Source of the DNA: Haemophilus sp. HMSC068C11
GTDB taxonomy: Bacteria; Pseudomonadota; Gammaproteobacteria; Enterobacterales; Pasteurellaceae
Length of the DNA: 64,000 nt
Direction of reading: 5' to 3'
Assembly: GCF_001815355.1 (NCBI RefSeq)
Contig: NZ_KV820360.1
Location: 109,716-173,715, forward strand
Below the pieces are notes generated by a model. It was not told the origin of the DNA, searched no databases, and saw only the letters and a program-made list of their open reading frames with translations. Shown here piece after piece: positions 26,441 through 33,634 of this stretch (positions are counted from its first letter, which is position 1; each line of letters begins with the position of its first letter). A program made the position numbers and the translations under genes.

Positions 26441-26674
26441 ACATTTCCTTATTTTCAAAAAAATTGCCTTGCGTAAAAATTGAGTTGGGAGGGCGGTTCC
26501 GTAGGATTGAGCCTTTCTTTTTGAAATTGCCCCCACCCAGTCAAATTCTGTTTAACCATTTGATTCTAAAACAAAACGCAAAATTGCTTTCTGTATAAGG
26601 TTAAACGTAACGCATTGATTCTGTTAAATAGACGGATTTCCGTCTTTCCCTCGCATTGTCATCATGACAACACC
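26441..26674. other. Intergenic region with candidate cos packaging site
   Basis: This 234-base gap separates the HNH nuclease and TerS genes, where cos sites of HNH-containing HK97-type phages usually lie. It holds the hairpin GACGGATTTCCGTC (26630-26643), the dyad TGTCATCATGACA (26656-26668), and a C-rich patch (GCCCCCACCC near 26529-26538). The actual cut site cannot be read by eye. Confidence 0.35.
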
Positions 26675-27031
26675 TCATTTCTTCGCACCAAATCCGCGTT
26701 GGTCTATCACTCGTGTTTTATAGCTGTGACAATCACGGCATAAAGGCTGATGATTGCTTGCTACCCAAAACAACGGATCGGCTTGTCCGTTCTCTACCGG
26801 CTTGATATGGTCTATCACTGTTGCCGGAGTATATTTGCCTTGCTCTAAGCACATCACACAAAGGGGATGATGCTTTAAGTATTGTTCGCGGTATTTGCTC
26901 CACTTGTGGTCGTAACCGCGTGCGCTACTGTTTGGGCGGTTGTCCTTAGGTTTATGCTCCTCACATCTACCGGACTTTACTTTGTTTCTACATCCGGGAT
27001 AGCTACAACGTCTTAACGGTTGGTATGGCAT
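26675..27031 (-). CDS. HNH endonuclease of the packaging module
   Basis: 118 residues with two zinc-binding Cys pairs (CSYPGC and CEEH early; CVMC and CRDC around the core) and the HNH core VIDHIKPVENG, SNHQPLCRDCHSYKT. In HK97-like phages this protein joins the terminase for specific cos cleavage. Its presence here implies cos packaging. It lies between the connector gene and TerS. Confidence 0.9.
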   Translation of the reverse strand: MPYQPLRRCSYPGCRNKVKSGRCEEHKPKDNRPNSSARGYDHKWSKYREQYLKHHPLCVMCLEQGKYTPATVIDHIKPVENGQADPLFWVASNHQPLCRDCHSYKTRVIDQRGFGAKK

Positions 27032-27045
27032 CGGTTACTAAATCC

Positions 27046-27360
27046 TTAGTAAGCGCACGGTTCTCTATACACTTCCCACAATGCGGAAATCGTCATAGGT
27101 GCCGGTTTAAGGTTGGCTAAGTCTGTGACGGCTTCTCGGTTCGTGTAGAGATAGGCGATATACATTAAGCAACCAATCTTAATAGCCGGGGTAAAAAGTA
27201 TGGTCTTTTCCGTTTCTTCTTCCCCAAAGGTTTTGCCAATATGTTTTTGGCATACTTCTAATGTGGCCACCTTATAGGCTTCCAGTAACTCATCATCTAA
27301 ATCGTGATCAAGATTTAAGTGCGCTTTGATTTCATCAATCGTTAAATTAATTTCCACCAT
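27046..27360 (-). CDS. Head-tail connector protein (gp6-like)
   Basis: 104 residues, helical, of the type of phage gp6-like/DNA-packaging head-tail connectors: it opens with INLTIDEIKAHLNLDHDLDD and contains FTPAIKIGCLMYIAYLYTNR. It forms the ring below the portal to which a tail docks. It overlaps the head-closure gene by 14 bases. In an island without tail genes this is the presumed interface to a helper phage tail. Confidence 0.82.
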   Translation of the reverse strand: MVEINLTIDEIKAHLNLDHDLDDELLEAYKVATLEVCQKHIGKTFGEEETEKTILFTPAIKIGCLMYIAYLYTNREAVTDLANLKPAPMTISALWEVYREPCAY

Positions 27361-27691
27361 TGCCGGTCAACTCCTTACAGATAAGCTGCAGTTCTTTGTG
27401 CGCTTCTTTACTATCAATAATGTTCATTATCTCTAGCGAACGGCTCCCATATTTCACGCGCATAGTGTTATCAACATTAGTTCCGTAACGTATGCGAATG
27501 CGCACCGTATTTTCATTTAATGGCACCGCACCGGAGAAGAACTCTCTACCTTGTAATGGTTCAACCGCCGCCCGGATATTGGCAACGGTTTTCCATTTAC
27601 TCACAATACCGCCGTAGTCGTTCTGTTCGTTCACTTGCTTTTGTAGGCTAATCACCTTGTTATACTTTCCGGCCTTAATCATGATTGCCAT
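27347..27691 (-). CDS. Head closure/head-tail adaptor protein
   Basis: 114 residues with the pattern of the phage head closure (gp16/HK97 adaptor) family: MIKAGKYNKVISLQKQVNEQ, DYGGIVSKWKTVANIRAAVE, PLQGREFF. It is mostly beta. It plugs the DNA channel after packaging. The start at 27691 has AGGGG upstream and overlaps the portal stop by 17 bases. A Met three codons in is the alternative start. Confidence 0.82.
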   Translation of the reverse strand: MAIMIKAGKYNKVISLQKQVNEQNDYGGIVSKWKTVANIRAAVEPLQGREFFSGAVPLNENTVRIRIRYGTNVDNTMRVKYGSRSLEIMNIIDSKEAHKELQLICKELTGNGGN

Positions 27692-28907
27692 CGCTTACCC
27701 CTGATTCTTGCTCATCACCGCGTTTTACTTCTACGGTTTGTTTCCATGCTTGGCTGAATTCATCACCTCCAGCATAAGGCGGTAAGCCTTCACGTCTGCG
27801 TACTTCGTTAGGTGACATTACGCCCGCTTTAATCGCTACATCATAGCTATTGAAACGTTCGTTTTGACTGGTGCGGAGTAAGTCGCTTGTGTCAAATTCG
27901 ATTAAGTGCCGTTTCTTGCTACTGCTCGTTAAGTCAATCATTAAGGCATCTTTAAGCTGTTGTTCAAAGTTAGTTAGCCATGGGCGCAAGGTTTGTGATA
28001 AGAACGCTCTACTAGCCTCACTGAAGTTCGCATAACTACTATTGGAATAATCTTGTAGGAAAATCGGGCTTATGTTGTAGATTCGGGCTATATCGGAAAT
28101 TGTGAAGGTTCGACTTTGTAACCATTCGGCATCTTGGTTTGTCATGCCTAATTGTTTGTATTCCATTGAGCCTTCAAGGATTGGTGTTTTCCCCGCGTTC
28201 TTCGCGCCTTTGTAACGCTCTAAGGCTTTCACTGCCTTCTGTGCTTTCGCATCGTCTAACCATTCAGCCGTTGAGATTAGTCCGCTTGCCATCAATCCGT
28301 TTTTCATGATTGCTGCGCCGTGTCGTTGTTGTGCTAAACCTAGTCCAATCGTTTCACGGCAAACTGTCACAGGTGAACGCCCCATAAATCCATCAAAGGA
28401 ACTATGGCGTAGGTGTAACATTTCATCTTGAAGGTAGTTTCTAGTTACTCCGTTTAAGTCCGTTACTTGGTAAATATGCTCGCCTGTTACTTTACGGAAG
28501 ATATTTACTTCGCTCGGCTGATAAGGTGTAAGGCTTACAGGTTCGCCCTTGTTATTCCACTCAATCACTGCGTAAGCATTACCAGTTAGCAAGCAATGGC
28601 GCATCATCGTATATTTGAACTGGTAAGGCGTTTGATTTCGGTTAGGCATTTCATTTAAAAGATATTCAACCGGATGACGGTAGATTCTTTCTCGCCCATC
28701 TTCTTTCAGTGCGTAAAGATAACAAGGCATAGATGCTACCGCCTCGGCAATCACTGTGACGGCGTTCATAACCGCTGGTAGAGCCTCTGCCGTTTGTGGG
28801 CTGACATATTCGCCCGCGCCTGTATTATTTACGCCCATGTAAGAGATGAATTCATCAATAGTGATTGGTTCGCTGCGTTGCTCTTTTCGTCTAAAAGGAT
28901 TCCACAT
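27675..28907 (-). CDS. Portal protein (HK97 family)
   Basis: 410 residues, typical HK97-type portal: AVMNAVTVIAEAVASMPCYL near the start, PYQFKYTMMRHCLLTGNAYA, HLRHSSFDGFMGRSP and the C-terminal EVRRREGLPPYAGGDEF. Twelve copies form the DNA entry vertex and bind TerL. It starts one base after the protease stop. Full length, no visible defect. Confidence 0.93.
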   Translation of the reverse strand: MWNPFRRKEQRSEPITIDEFISYMGVNNTGAGEYVSPQTAEALPAVMNAVTVIAEAVASMPCYLYALKEDGRERIYRHPVEYLLNEMPNRNQTPYQFKYTMMRHCLLTGNAYAVIEWNNKGEPVSLTPYQPSEVNIFRKVTGEHIYQVTDLNGVTRNYLQDEMLHLRHSSFDGFMGRSPVTVCRETIGLGLAQQRHGAAIMKNGLMASGLISTAEWLDDAKAQKAVKALERYKGAKNAGKTPILEGSMEYKQLGMTNQDAEWLQSRTFTISDIARIYNISPIFLQDYSNSSYANFSEASRAFLSQTLRPWLTNFEQQLKDALMIDLTSSSKKRHLIEFDTSDLLRTSQNERFNSYDVAIKAGVMSPNEVRRREGLPPYAGGDEFSQAWKQTVEVKRGDEQESGVSDGNHD

Positions 28908-28908
28908 A

Positions 28909-29475
28909 TTACGCCCCCATTACATCAACCCACTTGCTTAAAAGTGCGGTAGATTTATCTTGCGTTTTTTCTTTAACGGCCACCATCGAACGCTTAGCGA
29001 TTTCAACACTGCTTTCCGGATAAGCTGGAATACTTGTTACGGTAACTTCAAATAGATCCGCTTTAATCACAGTTCTTTGATAAGGCTCTACATCAAAATT
29101 CCATTCTTCTTCCATCGCTCTGAATCCGAAAGACATCCCTGTAATATCACCGCGAGAAACACTAACTAATAAATCTTTTCCGATTGTTGTATCGGGCGGA
29201 GTTAGTTCAAAGCGTAAGCCGGTTGAATCTTCTTCTAGCTTTAATGTTCCCGCACTTGTTCGACCTAGTAACTTGGTGTAGTCATGTTCAAAGAGTGCGC
29301 GCACATCTTCGCCACTCGCTAGGCTGTCACTGAAAGCTTTAGGCGCAAAGGATTCCACAAAATCACAGTAAAGCACTTGTGAAGGGCTATTCCATTTCAC
29401 CGCATAACCGACTAGCTTTTGATTTTCTTCATCGGCTGAAAGTGTTGCGGAGCGGATTTCAAATTCTTTATTCAT
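28909..29475 (-). CDS. Prohead maturation protease (HK97 family)
   Basis: 188 residues of the U35/S78 serine protease family: GYAVKWNSPSQVL, the catalytic His in LFEHDYTKLLGRTSAGTL, and the catalytic Ser region DITGMSFGFRAME. It trims the capsid protein's N-terminal scaffold region during head maturation. It lies downstream of the capsid gene, past a terminator hairpin. An uptake core (AAGTGCGGT) is present near its end. Confidence 0.92.
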   Translation of the reverse strand: MNKEFEIRSATLSADEENQKLVGYAVKWNSPSQVLYCDFVESFAPKAFSDSLASGEDVRALFEHDYTKLLGRTSAGTLKLEEDSTGLRFELTPPDTTIGKDLLVSVSRGDITGMSFGFRAMEEEWNFDVEPYQRTVIKADLFEVTVTSIPAYPESSVEIAKRSMVAVKEKTQDKSTALLSKWVDVMGA

Positions 29476-29494
29476 ATTTCACCTATTAAGCAAA

Positions 29495-29513
29495 AAAAGG
29501 GGCTTTCGCCCCT
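29495..29513 (-). terminator. Terminator hairpin between capsid and protease genes
   Basis: On the minus strand AGGGGC/GCCCCT arms with a GAAA loop are followed by seven T. It lies just past the capsid stop and before the protease gene. Partial termination would give much more capsid mRNA than protease or portal mRNA. Confidence 0.75.
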
Positions 29514-29520
29514 CTATGAT

Positions 29521-30717
29521 TTATGCTGTTGTCTCAATCACTTTGATAGCGTTTGAATCTACTACGCCACCACCTAAATATTTATCGGTGTGTACTTTAT
29601 AGAATCCCGGTTCGGTTAAGTTGTCCGGACGGGTTCGCACGCCTGTTTCGTGATCTACGATGAAATATCCGCGTTTGAAGTCACCGAAGGCAATTACTGC
29701 TTTGTTTGCTCCGCCTGTCGGCATTGTTTCTAAGAAGTGGACTGGACGACCTAATAATGTTGCTGGGGCATCGGCTGTTAAACCATCGCGCCAGATATAA
29801 TCGCCGTTTTTGTTTTTAAGTTTTTGTAATGCTGCTGCAATCGTTGATGACATCACCCAAACCGCATTTTTACGGTATTTGCTATGAAGTGTATAGAACG
29901 CATCGATTAAAGTATCTGCATCAATCTTCGCTACACCTGCTACTTCAATTTTTTGAAGTTTGCCGAATTGTCGAGTTTTGTCATCTTCGGTTGTGCGTTG
30001 GTAGGTTAAGAAGCCTTTTGATTTCTTGTTACCATCACCGGAAGTTAAATCAGTTTCTTCTGTTTCTGTGAAGGTTTCAGAAATTTCATCAGTTAGCCAA
30101 CCTAAAACATCAATGCTTGAGAAGTCTAAGATTTCTTGTGTAGTCTTAGGATAAGCATAGATTGAATTTAAAGCGATTGTTACTTCATGAAGTTTCGGGC
30201 TTGCTGTGCCGTTTCGTGCTGTGCCTTCTGTTCCGTGTTCTACTGCTGCGCCGCCAGCCGATACTAATTTTTTGTATTCTTTCGCTCCAACCGGTAAGCG
30301 TACTACGTTACAAAGTTGGCGCATTACGCTATCGTCTGTTAAGCGTTTCATTACATCTTTGTCTAACTGTGGGATAACTGAATATCCGCCATCTTCACCG
30401 TTAGCCGTAGTTAAATTGCGAAGTTCACCAGTTTTCACATAATGGCGTAACTCATCATTTGAAAGTTGTTTCATGTTGCGTTGTTCTACCTGTTTAGTTT
30501 GAGCATCTAGGCTACGTTCTTCATCTACTACGGTTTCATACTTGCTGATTTCATCAGTCATCTGTTTGACTAAATCTTTCAGCTTTTCAAAATCTACTGA
30601 TTCAGTTTCATTCAATGAACGATTCTCTTTTTCTGCTTTTTCAAGCATTGAGCGCATTTCTGCGACTTTTTCCGCCTTTTGTTGGCGTAACTCAATTAGT
30701 TTTTTAAACATATTCAT
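29521..30717 (-). CDS. Major capsid protein (HK97 fold)
   Basis: 398 residues. The first 100 are a charged coiled coil (RQQKAEKVAEMRSMLEKAEK; ETVVDEERSLDAQTKQVEQ), the delta/scaffold domain removed by the protease. The mature domain starts near residue 100 and has the usual HK97 stretches (GGYSVIPQLDKDVMKRL, KNAVWVMSSTIAAALQKLKN, LLGRPVHFLETMP, FGDFKRGYFIVD). It forms the island's own head. It is first in the minus-strand series, with an AAGGAATAA ribosome binding site and about 150 bases of AT-rich promoter DNA upstream. Confidence 0.94.
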   Translation of the reverse strand: MNMFKKLIELRQQKAEKVAEMRSMLEKAEKENRSLNETESVDFEKLKDLVKQMTDEISKYETVVDEERSLDAQTKQVEQRNMKQLSNDELRHYVKTGELRNLTTANGEDGGYSVIPQLDKDVMKRLTDDSVMRQLCNVVRLPVGAKEYKKLVSAGGAAVEHGTEGTARNGTASPKLHEVTIALNSIYAYPKTTQEILDFSSIDVLGWLTDEISETFTETEETDLTSGDGNKKSKGFLTYQRTTEDDKTRQFGKLQKIEVAGVAKIDADTLIDAFYTLHSKYRKNAVWVMSSTIAAALQKLKNKNGDYIWRDGLTADAPATLLGRPVHFLETMPTGGANKAVIAFGDFKRGYFIVDHETGVRTRPDNLTEPGFYKVHTDKYLGGGVVDSNAIKVIETTA

Positions 30718-30923
30718 TTATTCCTTATGAAATTTCTTAGTCTAAATTTAGACGACTTTTATTAAGTCAAAATATAATATATAGCGTTTAGATTATTAAT
30801 TAAACACATTATTTTTCAATAGTTTAGTTACGTTTAGATACGGTAAGTTAGAATTGTTTGATTGCTTAAATTTTGAACAGCTATAGACTAAATATTCTGT
30901 ATTGAGATATCTTTTTTTTGATT

Positions 30924-31025
30924 GGTGAACAAAGGTGAACAATGGTGAACAGTTGGTGAACAATAGAAAAGAATATAACTATATAATAAATAAAGAGTTT
31001 TAAGGATTGGTGAACAAGGTGAACA
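30924..31025 (+). repeat. GGTGAACA iterons, putative P4-type replication origin
   Basis: GGTGAACA occurs at 30924, 30934, 30944, 30955, 31009 and 31018, all in the same orientation with spacing near 10 bases within clusters. An AT-rich unwinding-like segment lies between the clusters. The P4 alpha replication protein is known to bind GGTGAACAG-type repeats, and this island encodes an alpha-type helicase. The function is an inference from this pairing. Confidence 0.65.
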
Positions 31026-31110
31026 GTTTTTCTATAAAATTTTTAACGCACGGCTTATTAGTGGTATTATGGCATCAGAAACTATCATAAATTTCTAGTA
31101 AATTTGATTT

Positions 31111-31133
31111 TTAGTAACAAGCTTAGTAACAAG
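31111..31133 (+). repeat. Putative integrase arm-type repeats, right end
   Basis: Two direct TTAGTAACAAG copies (31111-31121, 31123-31133), identical in sequence and spacing to the left-end pair at 16452-16474, lie about 60 bases inside attR. Confidence 0.65.
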
Positions 31134-31191
31134 ATTTTTGCCTTTGAAAAATAAACATTTAAAATCAATACAATACAAGCTAATTCGGGTT

Positions 31192-31206
31192 CAGCTAGTG
31201 CACCAT
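31192..31206 (+). other. attR of the island (degenerate tRNA-Val 3' end)
   Basis: CAGCTAGTGCACCAT repeats the tRNA-Val end with one base (C) deleted, and the preceding base differs (TTCAG for TCCAG). Beyond it lies a terminator probably belonging to the original tRNA transcript. Confidence 0.65.
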
Positions 31207-31211
31207 GTTGC

Positions 31212-31242
31212 AATCCCAAGCTTTTTAGCTTGGGATTTTTTC
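31212..31242 (+). terminator. Terminator past attR (probably the displaced tRNA-Val terminator)
   Basis: Perfect 11-base arms AATCCCAAGCT/AGCTTGGGATT with a T4 loop are followed by a T run. No gene upstream on this strand inside the island needs it. Confidence 0.75.
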
Positions 31243-31294
31243 TTTTTATCCCCCTCTTAATTTGAAGAAAAGCTTTCTAAACAACTATTACTCA

Positions 31295-31313
31295 AATGAA
31301 AATAATTTTCATT
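31295..31313. promoter_or_regulatory. Fur box upstream of the TonB-dependent receptor
   Basis: AATGAAAATAATTTTCATT is a perfect 9-1-9 palindrome of Fur-box type that overlaps the first bases of the -35 element of the promoter at 31312-31340. It predicts iron-dependent repression of the receptor. Confidence 0.75.
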
Positions 31314-31340
31314 GATCGACGAAAACGTTTTCGCTATACT
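31312..31340 (+). promoter_or_regulatory. Sigma-70 promoter of the TonB-dependent receptor
   Basis: TTGATC (31312-31317) and TATACT (31335-31340) have a 17-base spacer. The spacer contains the perfect palindrome GAAAACGTTTTC (31321-31332), which may be a further operator. Transcription would begin near 31347, about 40 bases before the gene. Confidence 0.6.
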
Positions 31341-31385
31341 TGCGCCTCTTTTATTATCTATCGGGTTATATATCGGAACACAATT

Positions 31386-33569
31386 ATGAAATTTAAATTA
31401 AGTCTTATTTCAACTGCACTTTTGGCGAGTTTCTCCGCGTCTACTTTTGCGGAAACTGAACAAGCCGCAAATACAAACACCGAAGTACTTGAGCAAATCA
31501 ATGTTCAAGATACGGGTATCAAACAAAATGGTTATCAAACAACCGGGACATCCGTTGTATCAAAAGCTGAAGTGCCTGTATTCGACACACCAAACACAGT
31601 AAATATTCTTTCAACTAAACTATTGGAAGATCGCAAGCCTGAATCACTCATTGATGCACTTTATAACGTTAGTGGTGTGAGCCAAGCCAACACCTTAGGT
31701 GGTATGTTTGACTCTATTCAGAAACGTGGTTTTGGTGGAAACCGTGACAACTCAATTATGCGTAACGGTTTACAAGCTGGCCCAGCTAAAAACTTTAGCG
31801 CGACAACTGAAACCGTTGAAGTTTTAAAAGGGCCTGCATCTGTGCTTTATGGTATTCAAGATCCAGGTGGCGTGGTTAATATCATTACTAAAAAACCACA
31901 ACAAACACCACGCTATGTTATCGGTGGAACTTTAGGTAATCATAGCCTATGGGGAACCCAATTAGATTTCACTGGTGGTTTAGGAAATGGTTTTGCTTAC
32001 CGCTTTATCTATGACAAACAAGAAAAAGACTACTGGCGTAATTTTGGCAAAGTGAAAAATACGACTTACGCGCCATCACTTTCTTGGGAAAATGATAAAA
32101 CTAAAGTACTTCTTTCTTATGAACACAAAGATATTCTTGAGCCATTTGATCGTGGCACAAACCTTTTAACGGCGACGAATGCCTTACCGGACATTCCTGT
32201 ATCGCGTCGTTTAGATGAACCAAATAATGAAACAACCGCAAAAACCGATAACATTGATTTCAAAATCGAACACAAATTGAGTGACGGTTGGAAATTAAAT
32301 GCTGGTTATAGCTATGCTCGTTACAAATATTTCTACAATCAAGCTCGTATTACAAATATTAACGTGAAAACTCGTACAGCCCGCCGTGCGATTGAACAGC
32401 AACAAGGCGATCAACGTGTTCATAGCGGTACATTAAACATCGTTGGTGAATTTGGTATTGGTGATATTGCTAACCGTTTTGTAGCTGGTGTAGATGTCAT
32501 GCGTAATATCCGCGATATTGGACCTATTTATAACCAAGGCATCATGAATTCTGATATCAATATTGATAATCCAAACTATACCAGCCCTGTTGCAGCACAT
32601 AAAAATGGTAATGGCAACGCCTACCAATATAACTATCTCAAAACCGTTGGTGTTTATATTCAAGACACCGCCTACTTTACAGATAACTTTATCATGACGG
32701 GTGGTTTACGTTATGAGTACTTTGATCAATTTGCAGGACGTCACTGCTTAAATGCAGCAAACTGTAAAAAAGGTCAAAATCTAACCAAAACCGGAAATAC
32801 CGATCAACACGATGGTAAATTATTGTATCAATTAGGCGCTGTATATAAATTTACGCCACATATTGCGACATTTGCTAACTACGCTGAGTCTTTCCGTCCA
32901 CAAATGAGTGTGGCAACACCTGTTAGCGGCGATTTAAAACCAGAACAAGGTAAATCTTTTGAAATTGGTGCAAAATACGAAAACTCTGGCTTCAACGCGA
33001 CACTTGCATTATTCAATATCACCAAACGTAATGTGGCAGAAGCAGTTGGTTCGGGTTCAAATGCACAATTAAATATCGTCGGCAAACAACGTTCTCGCGG
33101 TGTGGAATTCGATCTTAATGGTCAAATTACGGATAGTCTAAGCGTAGCGGCTAACTATACCTACACCAAAGTAAAATCACTTGAAAATGAGCTTTATCCT
33201 GATGCGGTAAATCAACAACTTTCAGGTGTACCAAAACATCAAGCTTCTCTATTCTTAGCTTATAACGTAGGTGAATTTGATTTTGGTAACATCCGTGTTG
33301 GTGGGGGTGCTCGTTATTTAGGCTCTTGGCATGCTTATAACAGTGATTACACAAAAGCATACAAATTACCTCATGCCGTGGTATATGATGCCTTTATTGC
33401 TTACGATACCAAAATCTCTGGCAAGAAAGTGTCTTTCCAAATTAACGGTAAAAACTTAACAGATAAAACTTACTATCCATCTACCTCTGGTAACGCAACA
33501 AACACGTTAATCCCTGTTGCATTAGGTTATGGACGTGAATTTATCTTCAACACGAAAGTTGAGTTTTAA
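31386..33569 (+). CDS. TonB-dependent siderophore receptor
   Basis: 727 residues from ATG 31386. The frame is open from 31296 but that part lies in promoter DNA. The signal peptide is [23 protein letters not shown] TonB box-like stretch follows, then the plug domain ([48 protein letters not shown]) and a 22-strand barrel ending in Phe ([12 protein letters not shown]). The plug pattern is that of hydroxamate/catecholate siderophore receptors (FhuA/FhuE/FoxA group). The Fur box supports iron uptake. The exact ligand cannot be told; use of another organism's siderophore is likely. Confidence 0.9.
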   Translation: MKFKLSLISTALLASFSASTFAETEQAANTNTEVLEQINVQDTGIKQNGYQTTGTSVVSKAEVPVFDTPNTVNILSTKLLEDRKPESLIDALYNVSGVSQANTLGGMFDSIQKRGFGGNRDNSIMRNGLQAGPAKNFSATTETVEVLKGPASVLYGIQDPGGVVNIITKKPQQTPRYVIGGTLGNHSLWGTQLDFTGGLGNGFAYRFIYDKQEKDYWRNFGKVKNTTYAPSLSWENDKTKVLLSYEHKDILEPFDRGTNLLTATNALPDIPVSRRLDEPNNETTAKTDNIDFKIEHKLSDGWKLNAGYSYARYKYFYNQARITNINVKTRTARRAIEQQQGDQRVHSGTLNIVGEFGIGDIANRFVAGVDVMRNIRDIGPIYNQGIMNSDINIDNPNYTSPVAAHKNGNGNAYQYNYLKTVGVYIQDTAYFTDNFIMTGGLRYEYFDQFAGRHCLNAANCKKGQNLTKTGNTDQHDGKLLYQLGAVYKFTPHIATFANYAESFRPQMSVATPVSGDLKPEQGKSFEIGAKYENSGFNATLALFNITKRNVAEAVGSGSNAQLNIVGKQRSRGVEFDLNGQITDSLSVAANYTYTKVKSLENELYPDAVNQQLSGVPKHQASLFLAYNVGEFDFGNIRVGGGARYLGSWHAYNSDYTKAYKLPHAVVYDAFIAYDTKISGKKVSFQINGKNLTDKTYYPSTSGNATNTLIPVALGYGREFIFNTKVEF

Positions 33570-33585
33570 TTGAGCGCACAAGACG

Positions 33586-33611
33586 AGGGCGAATCATTTC
33601 GCCCTTTTTTC
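33586..33611 (+). terminator. Terminator-like hairpin after the receptor gene
   Basis: AGGGCGAA/TTCGCCCT arms with a 4-base loop are followed by six T. It lies between the receptor and the ABC transporter 30 bases on, so read-through would be partial. Confidence 0.75.
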
Positions 33612-33634
33612 GTTTTTTACTTTATGGATAATCA

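Larger units (their letters stand above)
30718..31191. other. Right-end noncoding region of the island (origin, arm sites)
   Basis: These 474 bases have no plausible gene. The first 200 are AT-rich and must hold the capsid-operon promoter. Next come six GGTGAACA repeats with an AT-rich stretch of about 45 bases between the fourth and fifth (30963-31008), then two integrase-arm-like repeats, then attR. The arrangement resembles a replication origin next to an attachment site. Confidence 0.55.
16314..31206. mobile_element. Integrated capsid-forming PICI-like satellite island (about 14.9 kb)
   Basis: It is bounded by a repeated tRNA-Val end. The content in order is: integrase (plus strand), then on the minus strand a P4-type helicase, five small proteins including an Icd/ash-like one, AlpA, an unknown 324-residue protein, two small unknown proteins, large and small terminase, HNH nuclease, connector, head closure, portal, protease and major capsid, then an iteron-type origin. 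There are no tail, baseplate, holin, endolysin or CI/Cro genes. Gene content matches capsid-forming phage-inducible chromosomal islands, which package themselves in their own capsids and use helper tails. A tail-less prophage remnant is the alternative, but no ORF in the set looks broken. Confidence 0.8.

Noticed and set aside
30924-31025. CRISPR or simple tandem repeat
   Set aside because: Units are 8 bases with 1-3 base gaps and an AT-rich break; the iteron explanation fits better given the alpha-type helicase.
31296-31385. Longer N-terminus of the TonB-dependent receptor
   Set aside because: Those codons lie on the Fur box and the -35/-10 promoter; the signal peptide begins at 31386.
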